Shown piece after piece: positions 7,735-17,168 of a stretch of 38,820 nucleotides of DNA (the stretch's first letter is position 1; the number at the start of each line of letters is the position of its first letter). The stretch is from positions 1 through 38,820 of the forward strand of contig VMDI01000060.1 of NCBI GenBank assembly GCA_008080915.1. The letters run 5' to 3'. A model generated the notes under the pieces. It made no database searches and was not told the origin of the DNA. It was given only the letters and a program-made list of their open reading frames with translations. The position numbers were made by a program, and so were the translations under genes. Origin of the DNA: Gammaproteobacteria bacterium (GTDB taxonomy: Bacteria; Pseudomonadota; Gammaproteobacteria; PS1; Pseudothioglobaceae).

Positions 7735-9846
7735 TTAACTAAATTTGCGTTCCACACTCTCGACACTTTCTAGTTTCAACAGTTGTTCCTTTGCTGACAA
7801 TAAAATTTCACTATTGGGCACTGAAATATGGAAATTTAAAGCCTTGATATAGTTATCTTTCTCATCAATATTTAAACTTTCTATATTTAGCCCAATTTTT
7901 GATAAAGTATTAGCAATAGAGGCCAAAGCTCCTCTTTTATTGGCCACATTCACACAAATTGGAACCTGAAATAATTCATCTTTATCAGGTGTCCAATTAA
8001 CATCTAAATATTGCTCATTTTTTCCTTTCGATTTAATAAAATTTGAACAAGTTTTTCTGTGCAAGACAAAGCCTTTTGTTGCAGTAAGTACCCCTACAAC
8101 ATCATCGCCAGGAATTGGAAAACAACAATGAGCAAAACTTATATTTTTTCCGGAGGTTTTACTGATATTAATACTTTTGATAGAAATATCAGAATTCATA
8201 TTATTGCTTAGTTTGTTTATAACCACTGATACCAATACTTCAGACAGACCTATTTTCATAAAAAGCTCATCTTCATTGATACAACTCAATTCTTTTAAAG
8301 ACTTATCAAATAAATCTTTATCTATTTTGTCAATATCAATGTTTTGATAAGCAAGAGAATTTCTTAACAAGTATCGACCCAGCTGAATCAACTCCTCTCC
8401 AGAATCAATCTTTAACTGGTTCTTTATTGAATTTCTAGCTCTAGGCGTAGTAACGAAATTTAACCAGCTAGTTTTTGGTTTAGAATTATCATGAGTTATG
8501 ATTTCGATTGTTTGACCAGATTTAAGCTCAGTATTTAGGTCCGCATTTTTTCTATCAATAATTGCTCCAACAGCTTTGGAGCCAATTTTAGTATGCACAG
8601 CATATGCAAAATCTAATGCAGTCGAGTGGAATGGCAATTGAATAATGTCACCATCTGGAGTAAAAACAAAGACTTCAGAGGGATATAAATCATTTTTAGT
8701 ATCCTCGATAAAATCAACTGAAGTCCCTGAAGCTTCCTGAATATCGAGTAATGAGCCAAGCCAATTAGACGGTGTAATTTTTTGTGCTTTGTTTGAATTT
8801 TTATAATGCCAGTGAGCGGCTATACCATATTCAGAAATGAAATGCATATCCTTAGACCTTATTTGAATTTCTATAAACATTTTCTTAGGTCCAAACAAAA
8901 CCGTGTGTAATGACTGATAGCCATTCGCTTTTGGTAGCGCAATATAATCTTTAAATTTTCCAGGTAATGGTTTGTATAAATTATGAATTATCCCAAGCGT
9001 TCTGTAACACTCTGCCACATCTTTAACTATTACCCTGAATGCAAATAAATCAAACACCTCTGATAGCTTGAGATGCTTGTATTTCATTTTTCTATAGAGA
9101 CTATAAGGCTCTTTTTGTCTTCCTTCTACCAATGCTCCACTCACACCTTCATCGCTCAGTCTCTGAATAATTTCAGACTGCACATGAGAAATATTTTTTT
9201 TGAAATTACCAAACTGCTTCTTTAAGTGTTGTTTAATTACCTTGCTCCTGTGAGGATTGAGCGTTTCAAAGGCAATATTTTCTAATTCAATCTTAATACT
9301 ATTTAGTCCAAGTCTTCGGGCTATGGGGGCATGAATATCGATTGTTTCTTGAGAAATTGCAATTTGTTTCTCTCTTGACATAGAGGAAATAGTTCTCATA
9401 TTATGAAGTCTATCTGCCAATTTAATGATAATCACTCTCATATCATTAGACATAGCTAGAAGAAGCTTTCTAAAGTTTTGTGCCTGCTGATCTTTTTTAG
9501 ATTTAAACTGAAGATCTGTTAGCTTTGAGACTCCTTCGACAATAAAAGCAACATCTTGTCCAAAATCCTTTTGAATCTCTTCATAAGTTATTTCCGTATC
9601 CTCAATACAATCATGAAGGAGTGCTGCTATTATTGAATCTCTGTCAAAGCCAAGATCAGCCAAAATCATTGCAACATTAATTGGATGAAAAACATAAGCT
9701 TCGCCAGACTTTCTATACTGACCATCATGAGCACTTGCTGCAACAATATAAGCTTTATATACATCAGCAACATCATCTTTTGACAGATACTTATCTAACA
9801 CCTTGCATAGATCGCTGATTAGTACTCTGTTTTTTATAATACTCAT
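7735..9846 (-). CDS. spoT: Bifunctional (p)ppGpp synthetase/hydrolase (SpoT/Rel family)
   Basis: HD domain (ALLHDCIEDTEITYEEI), synthetase (PGKFKDYIALPKANGYQSLHT, EIQIRSKDMHFISEYGIAAHWHYK), TGS and C-terminal ACT domains. Confidence 0.95.
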   Translation of the reverse strand: MSIIKNRVLISDLCKVLDKYLSKDDVADVYKAYIVAASAHDGQYRKSGEAYVFHPINVAMILADLGFDRDSIIAALLHDCIEDTEITYEEIQKDFGQDVAFIVEGVSKLTDLQFKSKKDQQAQNFRKLLLAMSNDMRVIIIKLADRLHNMRTISSMSREKQIAISQETIDIHAPIARRLGLNSIKIELENIAFETLNPHRSKVIKQHLKKQFGNFKKNISHVQSEIIQRLSDEGVSGALVEGRQKEPYSLYRKMKYKHLKLSEVFDLFAFRVIVKDVAECYRTLGIIHNLYKPLPGKFKDYIALPKANGYQSLHTVLFGPKKMFIEIQIRSKDMHFISEYGIAAHWHYKNSNKAQKITPSNWLGSLLDIQEASGTSVDFIEDTKNDLYPSEVFVFTPDGDIIQLPFHSTALDFAYAVHTKIGSKAVGAIIDRKNADLNTELKSGQTIEIITHDNSKPKTSWLNFVTTPRARNSIKNQLKIDSGEELIQLGRYLLRNSLAYQNIDIDKIDKDLFDKSLKELSCINEDELFMKIGLSEVLVSVVINKLSNNMNSDISIKSINISKTSGKNISFAHCCFPIPGDDVVGVLTATKGFVLHRKTCSNFIKSKGKNEQYLDVNWTPDKDELFQVPICVNVANKRGALASIANTLSKIGLNIESLNIDEKDNYIKALNFHISVPNSEILLSAKEQLLKLESVESVERKFS

Positions 9847-9935
9847 TGGTTGAAAAATAGAAATCTTTATGCAATTATAAACCAGCTAAATCAGTATAAT
9901 CACAGGCATTAATATCAATTTAATGTAGTTCTTAA

Positions 9936-10706
9936 ATGAGGTTTCTTTTTGTAATTTTCTTTTCTTTTTCTACTCTTTTTATGTCTGGCTGTTGGTGGGA
10001 AGAGGAAGAGGTAAGAGGTCCTATTTCAGAAGGCTTATCCCCAAAAGGCTTATTTGATAAAGCCCAAGAATTTAGAGATCAAGGTGCCTTAGATGAGGCC
10101 ATTAAAACATATGAAACTTTGCAGGCCGCATATCCTTCTTCAAAATATGCTATTCAGTCAAAACTTGAAATTCCTTATGCTCTCTATAAAAGAGAAAGAT
10201 ACGATGAGGCAATTGATAGTTTGAATGATTACATTAAGATTTATCCTAATCACTTTTCAACACCTTATGCCTATTATTTAAGAGGTGTGATAGCTGAGGA
10301 TAAATCTAAATCGATTCTTGACGACTTTATTACTGATAATGCTCAACGTGATGTTTCATCTGTAAAAAATGCCATGAACTATTATCTTGCTTTAATTGAT
10401 AAATTTCCTGATAGTGAATATGCTATTGAATCCAAAGCAAAGTTAGTAATATTAAGAAATATTTTGTCAAGACATGAGCTTTTTATTGCAATTTTCTACT
10501 CGAAACAAGACGCATTCATCTCTTCTATCAAAAGGTGTAAATATATTATTGAGAAGTTTCCCAATACACCATCTGTCCCTGCAGCTCTTCATTTGATCGC
10601 TCATAATTATGACAAAATTAATGCACCAAAACTCGCAGAAGATGCACGCCGAGTTCTCAAGGCAAGTTATCCAAAATATACCCCACATTATTCTCTTGAA
10701 GATTGA
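9936..10706 (+). CDS. bamD: Outer membrane protein assembly factor BamD
   Basis: Lipobox MSGC; TPR family YfiO motifs (LFDKAQEFRDQGALDEAIKTYETLQAAYPSSKYAIQSKLEIPYALYKRERYDEAI). Confidence 0.93.
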   Translation: MRFLFVIFFSFSTLFMSGCWWEEEEVRGPISEGLSPKGLFDKAQEFRDQGALDEAIKTYETLQAAYPSSKYAIQSKLEIPYALYKRERYDEAIDSLNDYIKIYPNHFSTPYAYYLRGVIAEDKSKSILDDFITDNAQRDVSSVKNAMNYYLALIDKFPDSEYAIESKAKLVILRNILSRHELFIAIFYSKQDAFISSIKRCKYIIEKFPNTPSVPAALHLIAHNYDKINAPKLAEDARRVLKASYPKYTPHYSLED

Positions 10707-11878
10707 TGCATAAAACTGAGCGCATCTTCGCTTTAAAAATCTCAACAATTATTGCCACTAGAATGTTGGCATTGTTTTTAATTTTTCCAGTTTTTTCTGT
10801 TTATGCAGAGCAATATATAGATCAAACTCCATATTTAATTGGATTAGCTATTGGTATCTATGGTCTTACTCAAGCAATATTTCAGATACCTTTTGGGTAT
10901 ATGTCTGATCAGGTAGGTAGAAAACCATTAATTTATTTAGGCATTCTTTTATTTCTTCTCGGTAGTGTTATTGCCGCTTTATCAGAGAATATATTCACAG
11001 TTATTATTGGTAGAGCGCTTCAGGGCGGAGGGGCGATTTCTGCAGTACTGATGTCCTTTTTAGCAGACTATGTTAGGCCTGAACAAAGATCAAAAGCCAA
11101 TGCATTTGTTGGTGCTCAAATTGGTTTGGCCTTCATGCTATCCTTAATACTTGGACCAGTTATTGCATCAACTTATGGAATTTCTGGTTTATTCTGGTTT
11201 ATTGGTGGCTTGTCTCTACTTGCACTCGTTATTGCTTCTCAATTACCCCAGGTTTCAACAAAAGCTCAGTATAGCTTGACTTTTTCAAACTTTAAAAAAA
11301 TACTAACCCCAACGCTTATTAGGTTGGATTTAAGCGTATTTGTAATCCATCTAATCTTAACTTGTTCTTTTATAGTCTTACCCCTTCTGCTTGTAGAAAA
11401 TAATATCTTCGACAAGTCATTGCATGGAAACTGGAAAATGTATTTACCAGTAATGATTCTCTCATTTATTGGGATGCTGCCTTTAATCATTTCTGCTGAA
11501 AAATTTAAGAAACATAAACTTGTTCTTATACTAACTATTCTAATATTAATAACTAGTCAGTTCTTGTTCTATACATTAGATTTAACTTTTACAAGCTTCA
11601 TGCTCTTCTTGACATTGTTCTTTGTAGCATTTAATGGCATTGAAGCAATGCTCCCATCTTTATTATCAAGAACCGCAGATCCTGATAAGAGAGGATTGGC
11701 TATGGGTGTATTTTCAACATCACAATTCTTTGGTTCTTTTATTGGGGGTGTTTTTGGTGGATGGATCTATCACAAATATGGAATAAATAGTGTATTCTTG
11801 TTTAATGTATCTGTGGCCATTATTTGGCTCATATTTATGTCTAATCTCAATCTAAATTTTATTAAGGAAAGTAAGTAA
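10703..11878 (+). CDS. MFS transporter, 12-TM (YajR-like)
   Basis: MFS motif [24 protein letters not shown], multiple hydrophobic helices; overlaps bamD by 4 nt and precedes ssb. Confidence 0.85.
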   Translation: MMHKTERIFALKISTIIATRMLALFLIFPVFSVYAEQYIDQTPYLIGLAIGIYGLTQAIFQIPFGYMSDQVGRKPLIYLGILLFLLGSVIAALSENIFTVIIGRALQGGGAISAVLMSFLADYVRPEQRSKANAFVGAQIGLAFMLSLILGPVIASTYGISGLFWFIGGLSLLALVIASQLPQVSTKAQYSLTFSNFKKILTPTLIRLDLSVFVIHLILTCSFIVLPLLLVENNIFDKSLHGNWKMYLPVMILSFIGMLPLIISAEKFKKHKLVLILTILILITSQFLFYTLDLTFTSFMLFLTLFFVAFNGIEAMLPSLLSRTADPDKRGLAMGVFSTSQFFGSFIGGVFGGWIYHKYGINSVFLFNVSVAIIWLIFMSNLNLNFIKESK

Positions 11879-12327
11879 TGTCGGGAATAAATAAGGTTAT
11901 CTTGGTAGGAAATATAGGTGCAAAGCCAGAGGTTAAATATTCATCAAATGGATCAGCCATTGCTAATTTGTCAGTTGCAACTTCTGAGACATGGAATGAT
12001 AAAAATAGTGGTGAAAAACAAGAAAAAACTGAATGGCATCGAGTGAGTCTATATGGCAAGCTAGCTGAGATTGCTGGTCAATATCTTGATAGAGGATCAA
12101 AGGTTTATGTCGAGGGTAAATTACAGACTCGTAAATGGCAAGACAAAGATGGTCAAGATAGATACACCACTGAAATTGTTGTTTCAGGATACGGTGGTAC
12201 TCTTCAAATGTTAGATAGAAGAGAAGGCATGGCTACAGGCGGTCAATCAGCTCCATCGAATAATATGAGTAATGATACTGTCGAGGTTGCTGATAATTCT
12301 GGTTTTGAGGACGATATTCCTTTCTAA
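11878..12327 (+). CDS. ssb: Single-stranded DNA-binding protein
   Basis: [39 protein letters not shown]; acidic C-terminal tail DDIPF. Confidence 0.97.
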   Translation: MSGINKVILVGNIGAKPEVKYSSNGSAIANLSVATSETWNDKNSGEKQEKTEWHRVSLYGKLAEIAGQYLDRGSKVYVEGKLQTRKWQDKDGQDRYTTEIVVSGYGGTLQMLDRREGMATGGQSAPSNNMSNDTVEVADNSGFEDDIPF

Positions 12328-13907
12328 GACAAAATAGACCCTAGTAATTCTTTGGTGTAATCTTCTTTAGGATTCTTGAGCACCTTCGATGTAACACCAG
12401 ACTCAATTACCTCTCCGTCTTTCATTACGATGATTGCATCTGTGAAATATCTAACGATTGACATATCGTGGGTAATCATAATGTAAGAAATCTTTTTCTC
12501 TTTCTGAATCTTTAGGAGTAAATCAAGAATTTGAATTTTTATGGATGCATCCAATGCCGAAGTTGGCTCATCACAAATAATAACATCTGGATTAACGCTA
12601 AGTGCTCTCGCTATTGCACATCTTTGCAACTGTCCACCAGATAACTGATGGGGATATCTGTCCAATAAATCTATATTTAGATCAACTTCTCTCATAAGGG
12701 AATCAACATATTTTTTATTCGATTTAGAAGGGTTTAAAGCCCTAATTCCCTCAATAATAGTTTCATAAATAGTTTTTCTTGGATTAAAACTAGAAGTAAT
12801 GTTTTGAAAAACAATCTGAACATTCTTTGCATATTCGTTCTTTGGAATAGAATCAATGTTATTTTTTGAACCCTGATAAGCAAAAGAAATCTCTCCACTC
12901 GTAATTTTCTGCTGCCTTATTAAGCTCATCGCTGTAGTTGTCTTTCCTGAGCCAGACTCGCCAACTATGGCAATATTTTGGTTTTTGTATAAATCAAAAT
13001 CTAAGTTGTTTACTGCCTTAGTAAAACCCTTTACTCTTCTAAAAATTCCCGATTTAATAGGAAAATGAATACTTAACTCTTTTACTTGCATCAACAAATC
13101 TCCAAATCTCGCTTTTCTGGATTTATTAGGAATAGAGCTAATTAATGATTTTGAGTATTCTTTTTGGGGTTTATTAAAAAAAGCTTTTGATGATTGTTGC
13201 TCAATAATTTCCCCCTGATACATAACACCTACCTTATCTGACATCATTTTCACTACTGATAAGTCATGAGTTATTAGTAAAATTGATAGTTTTTGAGTTT
13301 TCTGGAGATCTTTTAGAAGGTTTAAGATAGTTTTTTGTGTAGTGACATCCAATGCTGTTGTTGGCTCATCAGCAATTATTAATTTCGCATCAGCTGCTAG
13401 CGCAAATGCAATTAATACTCGTTGTTTTTGTCCTCCTGAAATTTGGTGTGGATATCGATTAAGCATCTCATCAGATGAGTCCATCTCAACTTTATTGAAC
13501 GAATCTCTAATTTTTTGAAGCCTTTCACTTTTACCAAGGGATGTGTTAGCTTTGATCACTTCATCAATCTGTTCACCAACAGTCATTACAGGGTTTAAGC
13601 TATTACTTGGATCTTGGAATATGAAGGCAACCTCTGAGCCCCTAAGAGAAGACAATTCGGCTTGATCATAAACTTTTCCGTTGAATATTAAATTCCCTGT
13701 TTGGGTTAATCCCTTAGATAAGAGATCTAGAACTGACAAAGCAGTCAGAGATTTACCTGATCCTGATTCGCCTACTAGGGCAAAAATTTGCCCTTGATTG
13801 ATTTCAAAACTAATATTATTAACCAGTTTTTTCTTTTTTGTTTCAATCGATAAATTTTTAACGCTCAGAAGTGGGTTTTTAGGCATCCTCACCCTCCTTT
13901 GGATCAA
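12324..13907 (-). CDS. yejF: Oligopeptide/microcin C-type ABC transporter, fused dual ATPase (YejF-like)
   Basis: Two ABC domains: [13 protein letters not shown]/LSx[19 protein letters not shown] and [30 protein letters not shown]. Confidence 0.88.
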   Translation of the reverse strand: MIQRRVRMPKNPLLSVKNLSIETKKKKLVNNISFEINQGQIFALVGESGSGKSLTALSVLDLLSKGLTQTGNLIFNGKVYDQAELSSLRGSEVAFIFQDPSNSLNPVMTVGEQIDEVIKANTSLGKSERLQKIRDSFNKVEMDSSDEMLNRYPHQISGGQKQRVLIAFALAADAKLIIADEPTTALDVTTQKTILNLLKDLQKTQKLSILLITHDLSVVKMMSDKVGVMYQGEIIEQQSSKAFFNKPQKEYSKSLISSIPNKSRKARFGDLLMQVKELSIHFPIKSGIFRRVKGFTKAVNNLDFDLYKNQNIAIVGESGSGKTTTAMSLIRQQKITSGEISFAYQGSKNNIDSIPKNEYAKNVQIVFQNITSSFNPRKTIYETIIEGIRALNPSKSNKKYVDSLMREVDLNIDLLDRYPHQLSGGQLQRCAIARALSVNPDVIICDEPTSALDASIKIQILDLLLKIQKEKKISYIMITHDMSIVRYFTDAIIVMKDGEVIESGVTSKVLKNPKEDYTKELLGSILS

Positions 13908-15180
13908 ATACCTGTCTTACCCTATCTGCGAAAAGATTTGCACTCAAAACTAGTCCAAACATGAAGATAAAGCTACTTGCTAAAGGCCACCAAACTATTG
14001 GGTCAGCAGATAACTCTAATCTGGCAGCATTAATCATATTTCCCCAACTCATAGTCGTTGCATCAACACCAACCCCTATGTAGGACAGGATAGCTTCAAT
14101 AAGAACCAGGCCTGAGAAATCCAAAACAATTGATATAAGCACTAAATGCATAACATTTGGCATCAAGTGACCAAATAATATCTTTAAATTTGCCACGCCA
14201 AAGACTTTTGCTGCCTTAACATACTCTAACTCTGATAATTTAAGGGTTTCAGCCCTAATTAGTCTGCAAAGGCCTGTCCAAGAGGTCAAAGCCAAAATAA
14301 CACAAAGCAAAAGCAACTTAAGATCTGATCTTTCTAGACTGGATGCATAATTTTGCGCGTTTTCATCCATATAAACTTGCAAAATCAGTACCAGTGCAGC
14401 AATTAACAAAATGCCAGGAATCGCATTGATGGTGGTATAAACATATTGAATAATATCGTCTACCCTGCCCTTATAATAACCCGCCATTAATCCAAGAATA
14501 ATGGCTGGTGGAAGTGCCATTAAAGTGGTCAACAGACCAAAAATCATTCCAGTTCTAATGCTTTTTACTGCTTTGTAGAAAACATCTGTTCCAGCTTTGT
14601 CAGTGCCAAGAATATGGTATTCAGGCAAGGTGTTAATCACCCATATTAGTAAGAAAACTATCGAGAAGATTGTCCAAAGAACAGGCTTATTGCTAAATAG
14701 TGGTCTAGAAGAGACTAACCAGTATATTGGAATAAATAGAATTATGGCAACAAGCAAACTCCATGCTGTAGTTGTCAAAATATATTGGATATTTTCACTT
14801 TGGCTGTTAATTTCATCAGGGGTATGTTTAAGATTAACAAACCCCCTCAGTCCATTGTCCAGATACTCTTTTGAGAATTGTTGATAGTTTAAGGGTGTTG
14901 AGTAGGTTTTTTCCTCACTTTCAATAACGGGCATTAAGGCAAAATCTAAAAGACTATAAACCTCAGATGTTTTCGAGTCCCTTAGATGAATTGAGTCAGA
15001 TAAACCTATAAAAATATAAAAAACAAATATGATGAATGACGAGAGTGCAATGGGTCTAGAAAAAATACTGATCCATTTCCTACTCAAACTTTCAGATTTT
15101 TTAATCTTATAAACAGCGAATATCGACAAAAGTGTCAAGACCCATAAGGCAATATCCGTCCAAAGCCAAACAATACTCAT
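13879..15180 (-). CDS. yejE: Oligopeptide-type ABC transporter permease (YejE/OppC-like)
   Basis: HILGTDKAGTDVFYKAVKSIRTGMIFGLLTTL ... BPD_transp_1; LIEAILSYIGVGVDATTMSWGNMI. Confidence 0.85.
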   Translation of the reverse strand: MSIVWLWTDIALWVLTLLSIFAVYKIKKSESLSRKWISIFSRPIALSSFIIFVFYIFIGLSDSIHLRDSKTSEVYSLLDFALMPVIESEEKTYSTPLNYQQFSKEYLDNGLRGFVNLKHTPDEINSQSENIQYILTTTAWSLLVAIILFIPIYWLVSSRPLFSNKPVLWTIFSIVFLLIWVINTLPEYHILGTDKAGTDVFYKAVKSIRTGMIFGLLTTLMALPPAIILGLMAGYYKGRVDDIIQYVYTTINAIPGILLIAALVLILQVYMDENAQNYASSLERSDLKLLLLCVILALTSWTGLCRLIRAETLKLSELEYVKAAKVFGVANLKILFGHLMPNVMHLVLISIVLDFSGLVLIEAILSYIGVGVDATTMSWGNMINAARLELSADPIVWWPLASSFIFMFGLVLSANLFADRVRQVFDPKEGEDA

Positions 15181-16154
15181 TTAAATTTCACCCGAGGATC
15201 TACAAATGTATAGGAAATATCGGTTAGCAATAATCCAATGATGTATAGAACAGAACCCAAAAACACCATTGCTCTAACAATTGCAAAATCTTGAGCATTG
15301 ATTGCGTCAATTGTGTAGCTTCCAAGACCTGGGATTGAGAAGAAACTTTCCATAATTAAACTCCCCATGAAAAGAGTTGGAATTACCACGACCACACCTG
15401 TGAGGATGGGAATCATTGCGTTTTTAAGTACGTGTTTAAATAAGACCCTATTCTCGCTAAGACCCTTTGCTCTAGCAGTATTAACATAGGGTTTATTGAT
15501 TTCTTCAAGGAAAATCGATCGATACCATCTTACCCCTGCTCCAAGACCTGCAATTACACCAATAATAATAGGAAGGGTGACAAATCTCCACGATTCTATC
15601 CCATCGATGTAACCCGATACAGGAAACCAATTCCACAATCCAGCCACTATTTTTTGACCAAGAATAATGTAAAAAAGTCCTGATATAGACATCAAGGCAA
15701 CTGAAAACACCAACGCAAATCTCTCGAGTTTCGATCCTAGAATCATCACCATCCATACCGCAAAAATAATGTTAGTTAATAATGCAAATATAAAACTAGG
15801 GATAGCCAAAGCCAAAGAGGGCCACATTCTTTGTTGAATATCTTCATTGATATTTCTTCCAGAGTCTGATTGACCAAAGTCAAGTTGAAAAAGTGGAGCA
15901 GATTTTTGATAGAAGATAGTATCAGTGAGTTTCTCCATACCTGATACTGATTCATTGAAGAATAAAGGCTTGTTATAGCCCTTTTGCTCTTTCCAAGAGT
16001 TAATGTCTGCTTGGGTCACATATTTAGTCCCAAGCTGAACTCTTGCCATATCGTCAGGAGTATTTACAATAAAGAATAAAACAAAGGTGATGAAATTAAC
16101 ACCAATCAGTATAGGAATACTATAGAAAATACGTCTGGTTATATATGACCACAT
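15177..16154 (-). CDS. yejB: Oligopeptide-type ABC transporter permease (YejB/DppB-like)
   Basis: MWSYITRRIFYSIPILIGVNFITFVLFF; YVNTARAKGLSENRVLFKHVLKNAMIPILT; YTFVDPRVKFK. Confidence 0.87.
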   Translation of the reverse strand: MWSYITRRIFYSIPILIGVNFITFVLFFIVNTPDDMARVQLGTKYVTQADINSWKEQKGYNKPLFFNESVSGMEKLTDTIFYQKSAPLFQLDFGQSDSGRNINEDIQQRMWPSLALAIPSFIFALLTNIIFAVWMVMILGSKLERFALVFSVALMSISGLFYIILGQKIVAGLWNWFPVSGYIDGIESWRFVTLPIIIGVIAGLGAGVRWYRSIFLEEINKPYVNTARAKGLSENRVLFKHVLKNAMIPILTGVVVVIPTLFMGSLIMESFFSIPGLGSYTIDAINAQDFAIVRAMVFLGSVLYIIGLLLTDISYTFVDPRVKFK

Positions 16155-16157
16155 AAT

Positions 16158-16183
16158 AAAAAAGCCAGCATTAAGCTGGCTTT
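16158..16183 (-). terminator. Intrinsic terminator of the downstream Asn/Tyr-rich gene (minus strand), ending 3 nt before the yejB ATG
   Basis: AAAGCCAGC (16161-16169) ATTAA GCTGGCTTT (16175-16183); minus strand reads GCTGGCTTTTTT then ATTATG. Confidence 0.8.
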
Positions 16184-16205
16184 ATTTTATAACACCGACT
16201 TAAAA

Positions 16206-16628
16206 TTACTTAGTAGTTTTAGCAGGTGTATTTGCCTTTGTTGAAACAGGTTTGTTGTAACCATTATTTCTCCAAGTGCTTCTATTCCATGGTCCATTGT
16301 GATTACCCCATGGTGTATTACCCCAGGAGTTATTATTCATTGGATTCATCCAGTTGTTGTTATATCGGTTTGGGCCATAGTATCTCTGACCATAATATCT
16401 CGGTCCATAGTTTCCTCTTGGGCCATAGTAATTATTACCTCCATCGAACTCATCAAACATATTCTCCATCTCCTCAGAGAACCAATTTGGAGTAAAAAAG
16501 CTGTATGGATTGTAACCAAAGAAGCCATTGTCTTTATAGCCATTGTAGCCGTTATAACCATTATTATTAAAAAAAGCATTGGTGCTTAAAGAGGCTGCTA
16601 TGGCAGCAATTGCGATCATTTTCTTCAT
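16206..16628 (-). CDS. Small secreted Asn/Gly/Tyr/Trp-rich low-complexity protein, sulfur-globule-protein-like (paralog 1)
   Basis: Signal peptide MKKMIAIAAIAASLSTNA/FF; composition N/Y/G/W/P rich; EEMENMFDEFDGGNN core. Start at 16628 preferred over 16634 for SD GGAG spacing. Confidence 0.75.
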   Translation of the reverse strand: MKKMIAIAAIAASLSTNAFFNNNGYNGYNGYKDNGFFGYNPYSFFTPNWFSEEMENMFDEFDGGNNYYGPRGNYGPRYYGQRYYGPNRYNNNWMNPMNNNSWGNTPWGNHNGPWNRSTWRNNGYNKPVSTKANTPAKTTK

Positions 16629-16676
16629 AAACATTTACTCCTTTTTAAAAAATATTTATTATAAATTAGTCGAAAA

Positions 16677-16704
16677 AAAAAGGACCAGAAAACTGGTCCT
16701 TTTT
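16677..16704 (-). terminator. Intrinsic terminator of the upstream Asn/Tyr-rich gene (minus strand)
   Basis: AAAAAGGACCAG (16677-16688) AAAA CTGGTCCTTTTT (16693-16704); followed on the minus strand by a T-tract. Confidence 0.85.
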
Positions 16705-16725
16705 AATCATAATTAGAGTGTCTAA

Positions 16726-17055
16726 TTACTTAGCAGCAGCTGGCTTAGCAACAGTCTTTGGAGCTGTGTAAGCGTTTGCCGCTGGAGCATTATAGTATGG
16801 GTTACCATAGTAGTATGGATTGTAACCATAGCCATTGTTATAGTTATTACCACCAAAGTTACCGAAATCATCCATCATGTTTGACATCTCTTCAACGTAC
16901 CAACGTGGATCGATGAAAGCATCATATGGGTTGTAACCAAAGATACCATTGTCTTCATAACCATAACCGTTGTAACCATTGTTATTCCAGTTATTGAAAA
17001 AAGCGTTAGAGCTTAAAGAAGCTGCTAAAGCAACGATTGCAATAATTTTTTTCAT
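16726..17055 (-). CDS. Small secreted Asn/Gly/Tyr-rich low-complexity protein, sulfur-globule-protein-like (paralog 2)
   Basis: MKKIIAIVALAASLSSNA/FFNNWNNNGYNGYGYEDNGIFGYNPYDAF...; start at 17055 preferred (SD GGAGAA, 10 nt spacing) over the ORF-track start at 17070. Confidence 0.77.
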   Translation of the reverse strand: MKKIIAIVALAASLSSNAFFNNWNNNGYNGYGYEDNGIFGYNPYDAFIDPRWYVEEMSNMMDDFGNFGGNNYNNGYGYNPYYYGNPYYNAPAANAYTAPKTVAKPAAAK

Positions 17056-17088
17056 TTTAAAATTCTCCATAATTTGTTTGGAATCAAT

Positions 17089-17097
17089 ATTATAACA
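17089..17097 (-). promoter_or_regulatory. Extended -10 promoter element TGTTATAAT upstream of paralog 2
   Basis: Plus-strand ATTATAACA at 17089-17097; about 35 bp upstream of the ATG at 17055. Confidence 0.5.
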
Positions 17098-17153
17098 TAA
17101 TAATATTCTTATAGATACTATTTTTATTAGAAATTAACCATGTTCCTAGTCTG

Positions 17154-17159
17154 TATAAT
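17154..17159 (+). promoter_or_regulatory. Candidate -10 box (TATAAT) for metH, implying a nearly leaderless mRNA
   Basis: TATAAT at 17154-17159, only 9 nt before the metH ATG at 17169. Confidence 0.35.
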
Positions 17160-17168
17160 GCTCAAATC

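Noticed and set aside
16226-16589. Plus-strand ORFs 16226-16495 and 16299-16589 and minus-strand 16346-16579
   Set aside because: Overlapping frames created by the Asn/Tyr-biased codon repeats of the secreted protein gene; no family resemblance.
17070-17168. Cobalamin riboswitch upstream of metH
   Set aside because: Intergenic region is under 120 bp, AT-rich and lacks B12-box-like conserved sequence.
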